Origin: JAJRZX01 sp964472295
GTDB taxonomy: Bacteria > Desulfobacterota > GWC2-55-46 > JADFVP01
Length of the DNA: 35,754 bases
NCBI GenBank assembly: GCA_964472295.1
Contig: CAYYJQ010000019.1
Coordinates: 1-35,754 of the forward strand
Direction of reading: 5' to 3'
Both the position numbers and the translations under genes were made by a program. Positions 1 to 6,569 of the stretch are shown in pieces. Position 1 is the first letter of the stretch; every line of letters begins with the position of its first letter. Below the pieces are notes generated by a model. It was not told the DNA's origin. It did no database searches and saw only the letters and a program-made list of their open reading frames with translations.

Positions 1-24
1 ACTTTCTTTTTTCTAAAAGAAAGT
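1..24. repeat. Palindromic AT-rich hairpin repeat, copy A
   Basis: Arms ACTTTCTTTT (1-10) and AAAAGAAAGT (15-24) are perfect reverse complements around a TTCT loop. A GGTTTTCTTTG box follows at about 29-39. It lies just beyond the 3' end of hisZ. It is one of at least eleven dispersed copies in this window and may be cut by the window edge. Confidence 0.85.
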
Positions 25-85
25 GGAAGGTTTTCTTTGTCTCTTCTTTTTGTGGGCCAGGCCCACCACCCCTTTTTCTTTTTCC

Positions 86-1102
86 TTATCCTTCCTCACC
101 CACTGCGAGGTCTATGGCGGCCACGACGTTTTCAGTCTCAAAGGCAAAGCCTGTAGCGGCCACTGGTCTTGAGCCGTATCTTTCAAGGAGGTGGTCATAG
201 CGTCCGCCGCTAAGGAGCGGTTTGCCAAAGCCCATGGCAAAGCCCTCGAAGATGATGCCCGTATAATAATCAAACCCCCGGGCCTCGCCAAGGTCTATTG
301 TCACGAGGCCGGCAAGTCCCCTCTCGCGGATTATGGCAAGGACCTCTTCGAGGTTATCGAGCACTGCGAGGGCCGATTTCTCGCTTACAAGGCCGCGCGC
401 CTTTTTTATGACCTCTTCTCCGCCGTATAGGCCGGGTATCTCAAGGAGTGTCTTCTTGTGCGCGGCGCTTATGTCCGAGCCTGCTCTCTCGAGGACTTCG
501 CCGAGGCCGGACCTGTCTTTCAGTGCCACGGCGTCTTTTATCTCTTCCTGAAGCGGGCCGCTTACGCCGAGCCCGGCAAGGACGTTTTTGAGGAAACTCA
601 CGTCTCCCATGTCTATCTTGAAGTCAGTGAGGCCCACGGCCTTCAGGGCCTCGATGGCCATGATTATCATCTCTGCATCGGCCTTTGCGCTGGCTTCTTT
701 CGAGATGAACTCGGCCCCTATCTGGGGTATCTGGCGGAGTTTGGCGCGTCCGTGTCCCACGTAGCGGATAGCGTTGTCGTTATAGTAGAGGCGAAGGGGC
801 AGGGCATGGCCGCGCATACGGGTGGCAACGAGGCGAGCCACCTGCGGCGTAATGTCCGGGCGCATGGCAAGGACTCTACCCGTGAAGGGGTCGATGAACT
901 TCAGGACCCGTTCCATGAGGTTGCCGCCCATGCCCAGGGCAAGGGTGTCCTCGTACTCAAGAAGGGGGGTGATTATCTTCTTGAAACCATAGCCGAGAAA
1001 GAGCGAGCCAATGGTAGTGGTAACCCTCTCTATCTTCAGGGCCTCATCAGGCAGGATGTCTCTTACGCCCTGCGGAAGGGATATGACATTATGTGTTTTC
1101 AT
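86..1102 (-). CDS. hisZ: ATP phosphoribosyltransferase regulatory subunit HisZ
   Basis: HisZ is a catalytically inactive paralogue of histidyl-tRNA synthetase that pairs with the short form of HisG to make the first enzyme of histidine biosynthesis. The protein shows the class II synthetase-like fold: an N-terminal LPQGVRDILP segment, the motif 2-like stretch around AMRPDITPQVARL, and a late GFDYYTGIIFEGF followed by LLSGGRYDHLL. It is about 338 residues, short for a true HisS, and no anticodon-binding domain follows, which favours HisZ. A longer frame opens with GTG at 1162, but I prefer the ATG at 1102 because the HisZ-like sequence begins there; no strong ribosome binding site supports either. 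It is the last gene of the serA block, about 200 bp downstream of serA behind a G-rich spacer. No short hisG is visible nearby to confirm the pairing. Confidence 0.86.
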   Translation of the reverse strand: MKTHNVISLPQGVRDILPDEALKIERVTTTIGSLFLGYGFKKIITPLLEYEDTLALGMGGNLMERVLKFIDPFTGRVLAMRPDITPQVARLVATRMRGHALPLRLYYNDNAIRYVGHGRAKLRQIPQIGAEFISKEASAKADAEMIIMAIEALKAVGLTDFKIDMGDVSFLKNVLAGLGVSGPLQEEIKDAVALKDRSGLGEVLERAGSDISAAHKKTLLEIPGLYGGEEVIKKARGLVSEKSALAVLDNLEEVLAIIRERGLAGLVTIDLGEARGFDYYTGIIFEGFAMGFGKPLLSGGRYDHLLERYGSRPVAATGFAFETENVVAAIDLAVGEEG

Positions 1103-1299
1103 AAACCGGGTTTTTTTAGGGACCTTCCACTGGGGCATGGGACGCGACAGCTCAGAGGCCACTCGTTCTTCCGCCGCCCCCTTTTGCCCCCTTTTGCCGC
1201 CTTGGCCCTCTTGCCCCCTTGGCCACAGTCCCCTCTATGGCAACCGCTCCCCCGCCTTACCCCCTTGGCCCCTTTTTGCCGCCTTGGCCCCTTGCTCCC
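1103..1299 (-). repeat. Imperfect G-rich tandem repeat between serA and hisZ
   Basis: Read in the direction of transcription (minus strand), the spacer is built from degenerate units of the type CCAAGGCGGCAAAAGGGG. It holds many runs of three to five G, beginning directly after the serA stop codon at 1300. On the plus strand it appears as repeated CCCCCTTTTGCC and CCGCCTTGGCC. The pattern could form RNA G-quadruplexes in a serA-hisZ transcript. The longer GTG-start version of hisZ would extend into this spacer. Confidence 0.6.
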
Positions 1300-2883
1300 T
1301 TAGAGTTCTATGAGCCGGGCCGAGAGTATGGAGGGCAAGGCGCTCAACTCTTTTATGAGTTCGTCAGACAGGGGGGTGTCTATGTTCCAGACCGATACGG
1401 CCTCGCCTCCAACGGCCTGCCTTCCGAGATGGAGCCGCGCTATGTTTATCTTGTTCCCGGCAAGGAGCGTTCCAACGCGGCCTATGACACCGGGCTTGTC
1501 CTCGTTGTAAAGGAGGAGGAGAAAGCCCTCGGGTATGGCATCGAGGAAGAACCGGTTGATGCGCACTATTCGGGGCTCGCGTTTTCCAAAGAGCGCGCCC
1601 TCGACGAGTTCCTCGCCGTCTTTTGTCTTTACCTTTATGGTGATGGAGCTGGCAAAGTCTATGCTCCTCGAGCTCTTGGTCTCGATGACGCGGATGCCCC
1701 GTTCCTTTGCCACAAAGGAGGCGTTCACGAAGTTGACTATAGTGTCAAGGACCTGTGATAGAAGTCCCTTGACGCAGGCAATGGAGATGGGCGTAACGTC
1801 AAGGTCAACAACATCGCCGCTGTACTCTATGGTGACCTCTTCGATGCCGCCTGCGAGTATCTGACCCTGAAAGGCCCCGATCTTTTCTCCAAGGGTGATG
1901 TAGGGGGCAAGGGTAGCGAGGAGTTCCGAGGGTACGCTCGGAACGTTCACGGCGTTACGTATTGTGCCGTCAATGAGGTAATCGCATATCTGCTCCGAGA
2001 CGGCCACGGCAACGTTTTCCTGGGCCTCAAGGGTCGAGGCCCCGAGGTGCGGCGTCACGATGACCTCGTCGAGGTGAAGTAGCGGGTTGTCGGGGTCGGG
2101 CGGCTCTTTATCATATACGTCAAAGGCCGCTCCCGCCACTATGCCTTCCTTTACGGCCCATACGAGGTCCGCCTCGTTCACGATGCCTCCACGGGCGCAG
2201 TTTATGATGCGTACGCCCTTTTTCATCTTCTGGAAGGTCTCTTTCGAGAGAAGGCCCTTTGTCTCGTTGGTCTTTGGCACATGGATGGAGATAAAATCGC
2301 TCTTCGCGAAGAGTTCGTCCATGGAGACAATGGATATGCCAAGTTTGTCGGCGGCCTCTTCGGATATGTAGGGGTCATAGGCAATGACCTGCATCTTGAG
2401 GCCAAGGGCCCTTGTGGCGACGATGCTCCCTATGTTGCCGACGCCGAGGATGCCGAGGGTCTTGCCTGTTACCTCTGTGCCCTGAAACTTCTTCTTCTCC
2501 CACTTTCCAGACTTCATGGAGGCCGTTGCCTGGGGTATCTTTCGAGAGAGGGCCATCATCATGGCCACGGCGTGCTCGGCAGTGGTGATGGTGTTGCCGC
2601 CGGGTGTGTTCATCACGACAACACCCTGTTTCGTGGCCGTTGGTATGTCGATGTTGTCAACGCCTGTTCCGGCCCTGCCTATGACCTTGAGGTTAGGCGC
2701 GGCCTCGAGTATCTCGGGCGTGACCTTTGTTGCGCTACGCACCACGAGTCCCTCAAAGTCCTTTATCTTTGCCTTGAGTTCCTCGGGGCTTAGTCCTGTA
2801 TCCACAACACACTCGATGCCGTCCCGCGAGTTGAATATTTCCTCGGCCCTGGGGCTCATGCTGTCGCTTATGAGTACCTTCAT
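1300..2883 (-). CDS. serA: D-3-phosphoglycerate dehydrogenase
   Basis: SerA oxidises 3-phosphoglycerate to 3-phosphohydroxypyruvate with NAD, the first step of serine synthesis in the cytosol. At 527 residues it is the long form. The N-terminal substrate and nucleotide-binding domains carry the Rossmann motif GILGVGNIGSIVA (about residues 145-157), the catalytic Arg in NCARGGIV, the Glu in DKEPPDPDNPLL and the His in TPHLGAST. A middle ASB-type domain follows. A C-terminal ACT domain begins around FLLLLYNEDKPGVIGRVG and would be the site of serine feedback control. The ATG overlaps the stop of the upstream aminotransferase by 4 bp, so the two are translationally coupled. GCGAGG upstream of the ATG serves as ribosome binding site. 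Confidence 0.97.
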   Translation of the reverse strand: MKVLISDSMSPRAEEIFNSRDGIECVVDTGLSPEELKAKIKDFEGLVVRSATKVTPEILEAAPNLKVIGRAGTGVDNIDIPTATKQGVVVMNTPGGNTITTAEHAVAMMMALSRKIPQATASMKSGKWEKKKFQGTEVTGKTLGILGVGNIGSIVATRALGLKMQVIAYDPYISEEAADKLGISIVSMDELFAKSDFISIHVPKTNETKGLLSKETFQKMKKGVRIINCARGGIVNEADLVWAVKEGIVAGAAFDVYDKEPPDPDNPLLHLDEVIVTPHLGASTLEAQENVAVAVSEQICDYLIDGTIRNAVNVPSVPSELLATLAPYITLGEKIGAFQGQILAGGIEEVTIEYSGDVVDLDVTPISIACVKGLLSQVLDTIVNFVNASFVAKERGIRVIETKSSRSIDFASSITIKVKTKDGEELVEGALFGKREPRIVRINRFFLDAIPEGFLLLLYNEDKPGVIGRVGTLLAGNKINIARLHLGRQAVGGEAVSVWNIDTPLSDELIKELSALPSILSARLIEL

Positions 2884-4022
2884 TTGTATGCCTCGCTGAG
2901 TATGGCCTCGGCGGCGCTTACGCCGGCGCCGAAATTCACATCCGCGCCGAACCTCTTGAGGGCCATCTCAATGGCCGAGATGGCGATTATTATATCAAAG
3001 GTATCTGAATATCCAAGATGGGCCACGCGCACTATCTTGCCCTTCAGGCGGTCCTGCCCTCCGGCTATGGTTACTCCCATGTCGTCGCGGAGATACTTTA
3101 CAAAGGCCGCTCCATCAACGCTTTCTGGCACGAAAATGCCTGTAACCGCGTTGCTGGGGTTCTCGGGGGCAAGGAGCCTGAGCCCAAGGGCCGTGCCGGC
3201 GGCGCGTGTGGCCCGGGCCAGGCGGTCGTGTCGGGCAAAGACATTTTCAAGGCCCTCTTCCTTTATAAGGCGCAGGGATTCCCGAAGCCCGATGATAAGA
3301 GAGACGGCAGGGGTGTAGGCCGTGGTCTTGGCCGCGATTTTCTTCCGCTCCTTGGCGAAATCAAAGTAATAGCGCGGCAGGGTGGATTTTTTCTGCGCCG
3401 CCCAGGCCTTCTCGCTTAGCGCCGCGAATGCAAGCCCCGGAGGGAGCATGAGGGCCTTCTGAGAGCCAGAGACAAGGACGTCTATACCCCAATCGTCCAT
3501 GGGAACATCAAAGACGCCAACCGCCGTAATGCCGTCAACTATGGTAAGGCAATCCCTGTCTTTTGTAAGGGCGGCTATCTCCTTTACAGGGTGGGCGACT
3601 GTGGTGGAGGTCTCACTTGCCTGCGTGAGAACGCCCTTTATGCCGGGGTTGGCATCAAGGAGTTCTTTAACGGCCCCTACCTCCACGGCCTTGCCCCACT
3701 CGACTTTAAGCCAGTGGACCTTCAGGCCGTAGGCCTCGGATATCTGGCCCCAGCGCTCGCCGAACTTACCGCCGTTTATTGCTATTACCTCGTCACCAGG
3801 GCTGAAGAGGTTGGCGATGGAGCCCTCCATGGCGCCTGTGCCCGAAGAGGCGATAATGAGCACCTCGCCGGAGGTCTGAAAGACGTATTTCAGGAGCTCT
3901 TCGGCCTCGGCGAAGATCTCGGAAAACTGCGGCGTCCTGTGGTGGATAATGGGCCCGGACATGGCCATCAAAGTGGATTCGGGCACCGGCGTGGGACCGG
4001 GCGCAAGAAGATACCTTTTCAT
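2880..4022 (-). CDS. Class V aminotransferase (serine-pyruvate / alanine-glyoxylate type)
   Basis: This PLP enzyme of aminotransferase class V opens with the family signature LLAPGPTPVPESTL. It contains an SSGTGAMEG phosphate-binding loop near residue 59, an IVDGITAVG segment with the PLP-ring Asp, and SGSQKALMLPPG, whose Lys should form the Schiff base. Length (380 residues) is normal. The family includes serine-glyoxylate, alanine-glyoxylate and archaeal-type phosphoserine aminotransferases, which sequence alone cannot separate. Its 4-bp ATGA overlap with serA suggests it supplies the transamination step after SerA, possibly in place of SerC; that is inference. The ATG at 4022 is preceded by a good GGGAGG site. 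It begins this transcription unit, about 410 bp after gpsA. Confidence 0.9.
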   Translation of the reverse strand: MKRYLLAPGPTPVPESTLMAMSGPIIHHRTPQFSEIFAEAEELLKYVFQTSGEVLIIASSGTGAMEGSIANLFSPGDEVIAINGGKFGERWGQISEAYGLKVHWLKVEWGKAVEVGAVKELLDANPGIKGVLTQASETSTTVAHPVKEIAALTKDRDCLTIVDGITAVGVFDVPMDDWGIDVLVSGSQKALMLPPGLAFAALSEKAWAAQKKSTLPRYYFDFAKERKKIAAKTTAYTPAVSLIIGLRESLRLIKEEGLENVFARHDRLARATRAAGTALGLRLLAPENPSNAVTGIFVPESVDGAAFVKYLRDDMGVTIAGGQDRLKGKIVRVAHLGYSDTFDIIIAISAIEMALKRFGADVNFGAGVSAAEAILSEAYK

Positions 4023-4432
4023 GAATAAACAAACCTCCCTCTATTTATTATCGTGCAGAATCCATGTCTGAGGCAGCCCCTTATCTTGAGAATCATACAA
4101 GGGACAGGGCGCCTATTATGTATTAAAAACGGATTTTTTAAAGTATCAGAACAGGACGCACATGTCAAGAAAGGGGTAAAGAAAATAGCGCTGTAGGGGG
4201 TGCCGAGCCTGGAAAAGAAGGAAAACCTCCCAACTTTCTTTTAGAAAAAAGAAAGTTTTTTGATTGGGCGGCATGGTCTTTTGGTCTGAAGTTGCTCTGA
4301 AAGGGGCAGGTGACATCTGCCACAAATAAAGTCCGTCAAAGAAAACCAGTAAAAAAAGTATTCGCAGGATGGGTGAAGCGAAGCGCAACACATCAAAAAT
4401 CAGTTGGCACTACCCGCCAGAAAAAGGCCCTC
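4023..4432. other. Intergenic gap between gpsA and the aminotransferase-serA unit
   Basis: No gene is credible in this 410-bp gap; the open frames here are repeat-derived. It contains the hairpin repeat at 4232-4257 with its GGTTTTCTTTG-type box in reverse orientation. A second isolated box, CAAAGAAAACC, lies near 4337-4347. A degenerate GC-rich element (GGCAC...CCCGCC) lies near 4405. The promoter of the aminotransferase gene should be within 4040-4140, an AT-richer stretch, but I see no convincing -35/-10 pair. Confidence 0.6.
4232..4257. repeat. Palindromic AT-rich hairpin repeat, copy B
   Basis: Arms AACTTTCTTTT (4232-4242) and AAAAGAAAGTT (4247-4257) pair perfectly around an AGAA loop. 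The purine-rich loop and the flanking GAAAACCTCCC show it is in the opposite orientation to copy A. T's follow on the plus strand, so it might end plus-strand transcripts, but the flanking genes run on the minus strand. Confidence 0.85.
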
Positions 4433-5431
4433 CTACTCTTCCTTCAGTTCCCGCCCCATTAGGCCCGAGACTACCTCGCCGGGGGCTCGCCCGCCTTCTA
4501 TTACGGTGCATACGGCCCTCACTATGGGCATGTCAACGCCCTCGCGCTCCGAAAGGGCCAGAACCGCCCTCGAGGTCTTTACGCCCTCGGCCACGGTCTT
4601 CTTTGACGCTATTATCTCCTTAATAGACCTCCCCCTGCCAAGCTCAAGGCCCACGGTGTAATTCCGGCTGAGAGGGCCTGTGCAAGTAAGGACTAGGTCA
4701 CCAAGGCCCGATAGCCCGGAAAAGGTCCGCTCCTTTGCTCCAAGGGCCGCGCCAAGGCGGCTCATCTCGGCAAGGCCCCGCGTTATAAGGGCCGCCCGCG
4801 CGTTATAGCCAAGGCCCAGGCCATCGGATATGCCAGCGGCAATGGCCATTACGTTCTTGAGCGCCCCGCCAAGCTCCACGCCCATAACATCAATAGTGGT
4901 ATAGACCCTGAAGGCGGGAGTTGAAAAAACCTCCTGAACAAGCCTTGCTGTCTCAACGGACCGGGCGGCCACGGACAGGGCCGCGGGAAGCCCCTTTGAG
5001 ACCTCTTTGGCGAATGACGGCCCTGAGAGCACGGCCACGTCGCGCTCACCACCAAGCACGTCCCTGATGATGGCCGCCGGCGTAAGAAGTGTCTCCCCTT
5101 CTATGCCCTTGGAGGCGCTTACAATAACGGCGTTGCCGGGAAGCGCGCTTTTGATTTTCTTGAAAACACCGCGCACCCCGTGAGAGGGCACGACGCTTAC
5201 GATTATCCGCGCGTTGTTCACCGCCTCGTCTGCCGATGAAAAGGCCCTGAGGCTTGCGTCGAGCCTGACACCCGGGAGAAACATCTCGTTTACGCCCTTC
5301 TCGCGGATACTCTCCACCACCTCGGCTTCCCGTGCCCAGAGCCTCACATTATGGCCCTTTTTCGCAAGGAGGTCCGCAAGCGTTGTGCCCCAGCTCCCGG
5401 CTCCAAGGACAGTTATCTCCATGGTCTTCAT
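4433..5431 (-). CDS. gpsA: NAD(P)-dependent glycerol-3-phosphate dehydrogenase
   Basis: GpsA reduces dihydroxyacetone phosphate to sn-glycerol 3-phosphate, the backbone for phospholipids. The N-terminal Rossmann fold starts with VLGAGSWGTTLADLLA (about residues 8-23). The central SASKGIEGETL and GPSFAKEV segments are typical. The signature around GALKNVMAIAAGISDGLGLG carries the catalytic Lys. At 332 residues it matches the family. The ATG at 5431 overlaps the stop of the upstream TPR lipoprotein gene by 4 bp, and GAGG lies 8 nt upstream, so this start is preferred over the Met three codons later. It probably forms a two-gene unit with the lipoprotein; no functional tie between the two is evident. 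Confidence 0.97.
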   Translation of the reverse strand: MKTMEITVLGAGSWGTTLADLLAKKGHNVRLWAREAEVVESIREKGVNEMFLPGVRLDASLRAFSSADEAVNNARIIVSVVPSHGVRGVFKKIKSALPGNAVIVSASKGIEGETLLTPAAIIRDVLGGERDVAVLSGPSFAKEVSKGLPAALSVAARSVETARLVQEVFSTPAFRVYTTIDVMGVELGGALKNVMAIAAGISDGLGLGYNARAALITRGLAEMSRLGAALGAKERTFSGLSGLGDLVLTCTGPLSRNYTVGLELGRGRSIKEIIASKKTVAEGVKTSRAVLALSEREGVDMPIVRAVCTVIEGGRAPGEVVSGLMGRELKEE

Positions 5432-6291
5432 CGCCTGTGCCTCCTTCGCCCCCTTCGCCCCTTGCGTTGCTTTTCTCTCTTGCGAGCCTCTATACCCTTT
5501 ATGGTTCTCTCAAGGGCGTCCTTATTGGGATAGGTTCCCTTGAGTTCTTCCAATATCACGAGGGCCTCATCTTCCCTGTCTGTCTCCTCAAGGGCCTTCG
5601 CAAGGTTGAAGCGGGCCCTCGTGGCCGGAGACTCGCCTGAAAACCTTGAATTTATCTCCTCATAGGTCTTCATTGCCCCGGCAAGGTCTCCGGTGATGTA
5701 AAAGGTGTCGCCCTGAAGAAGGAGGGCCTCTGCGATAATCTCTTTCCTTGTGGCCATGCTCAGGAGTTCCTTGAGCTCGGCCCCTGCCTGCTCAAAGTCG
5801 TTCATCCTGAAGTACTCGAGGGCTATGGTATAGCGGTAGTCCTCTTCCTTCGATGGCTCACGCCCACTGTCAAGAATCCACTGGAACTGCTCCACGGCCT
5901 TGGTGTGGTCGCCCATGGCAGAGTATATGGCCGCAAGGTCCCGGCGGGATGAATAGGCCTCGTTGCTCTCTGGATATACGGAGAGGAGCTTGTAGTACGC
6001 CTCGATGGCCCTCTTCCTGTCCTTAAGGAAGCGGTTGTAAATCATGGCCTTCTTGTAGAGGCTCCTCGGGGCAAAGGGCGTGGCCTCGAAGTCTCTGGCC
6101 ACGGAGTCGTATTTTTCTATGGCAAGTAGAAACTTGCCCCTGCCAAGGAGCTCCTCGGCCTCCATGTATGTGCCCGCCGCCCCGCCGCCCCTTGTGCAAC
6201 CCGTAAGAAGAGAAAAAACCGCAAGAACAAGGGCAACAAAGGCGGGATAAAGGAGGCGGGCCCCGGTCTTTCTCCCTCTGCTCAAGGCCAC
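5428..6291 (-). CDS. TPR-repeat lipoprotein, BamD-like
   Basis: A lipoprotein signal peptide (hydrophobic residues 13-30) ends in the lipobox LLTGC, giving a lipidated Cys at about residue 32. The mature part is a chain of tetratricopeptide-like helices, for example FLLAIEKYDSVARDF, KRAIEAYYKLLSVYP, DHTKAVEQFQWIL and DLAGAMKTYEEINSRF. This resembles BamD/YfiO-type outer-membrane assembly lipoproteins, but the order and length do not prove that role. The C-terminus is unusual: the last 18 or so residues are almost entirely Arg, Lys, Gly and His (RKREKQRKGRRGRRRHRR), encoded by a G-rich repeat-like tract that runs into gpsA. The GTG at 6291 sits very close to a GGGAGG site; the in-frame TTG at 6285 has better spacing and may be the real start. 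Confidence 0.75.
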   Translation of the reverse strand: MALSRGRKTGARLLYPAFVALVLAVFSLLTGCTRGGGAAGTYMEAEELLGRGKFLLAIEKYDSVARDFEATPFAPRSLYKKAMIYNRFLKDRKRAIEAYYKLLSVYPESNEAYSSRRDLAAIYSAMGDHTKAVEQFQWILDSGREPSKEEDYRYTIALEYFRMNDFEQAGAELKELLSMATRKEIIAEALLLQGDTFYITGDLAGAMKTYEEINSRFSGESPATRARFNLAKALEETDREDEALVILEELKGTYPNKDALERTIKGIEARKREKQRKGRRGRRRHRR

Positions 6292-6304
6292 ACCCTCCCT
6301 TCCG

Positions 6305-6325
6305 CTTTCTTTTGGAAAAAGAAAG
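6305..6325. repeat. Palindromic AT-rich hairpin repeat, copy C
   Basis: CTTTCTTTT (6305-6313) pairs with AAAAGAAAG (6317-6325) around a GGA loop, followed by seven T on the plus strand. It lies 14 bp upstream of the TPR lipoprotein start, so in its 5' untranslated region or promoter. Confidence 0.8.
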
Positions 6326-6422
6326 TTTTTTTGATAGCGCTACCAAGCCTTGCTGTTCTTTTTATGCTCTGTCAGGGGCAGGTCCTTTGCACCAGAAAGG
6401 AAGTCTCTCAAAGAAAACCCCC

Positions 6423-6446
6423 GCTTTCTTTTAGAAAAAAGAAAGC
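6423..6446. repeat. Palindromic AT-rich hairpin repeat, copy D
   Basis: GCTTTCTTTT (6423-6432) pairs with AAAAGAAAGC (6437-6446) around AGAA. CAAAGAAAACC boxes flank it on both sides, as expected for tandem units in reverse orientation. Confidence 0.85.
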
Positions 6447-6569
6447 TCGGCAAAGAAAACCAATAGGGGCCATCACCCCGCCTCTTTTGCCGCACCCCGC
6501 GCCTTGCAGGGGCATGGCAGGAAAATTGAAAAGAGGAGGAAGCGGGCGCGAGCACGCACACTGAAAGAT

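Larger units (their letters stand above)
6292..6569. other. Intergenic gap between gyrA and the TPR lipoprotein gene
   Basis: This gap has no credible gene. It carries two copies of the hairpin repeat (6305-6325 and 6423-6446) plus a degenerate third unit around 6385-6415, recognisable by its CAAAGAAAACC box. A further box follows copy D near 6450. The lipoprotein promoter must lie here or upstream, but no good -35/-10 pair is visible. Confidence 0.55.

Noticed and set aside
458..1303. 281-codon plus-strand frame opposite hisZ
   Set aside because: It is a shadow of hisZ, and its end is the low-complexity Pro/Leu translation of the G-rich spacer.
4232..4262. Hairpin copies B, C and E as intrinsic terminators
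   Set aside because: They are followed by T runs only on the plus strand, whereas the neighbouring genes run on the minus strand; other copies lack T runs.
4146..4391. 81-codon minus-strand frame in the gpsA/aminotransferase gap
   Set aside because: Most of the predicted peptide is translated hairpin repeat, and the same type of peptide appears in other gaps for the same reason.
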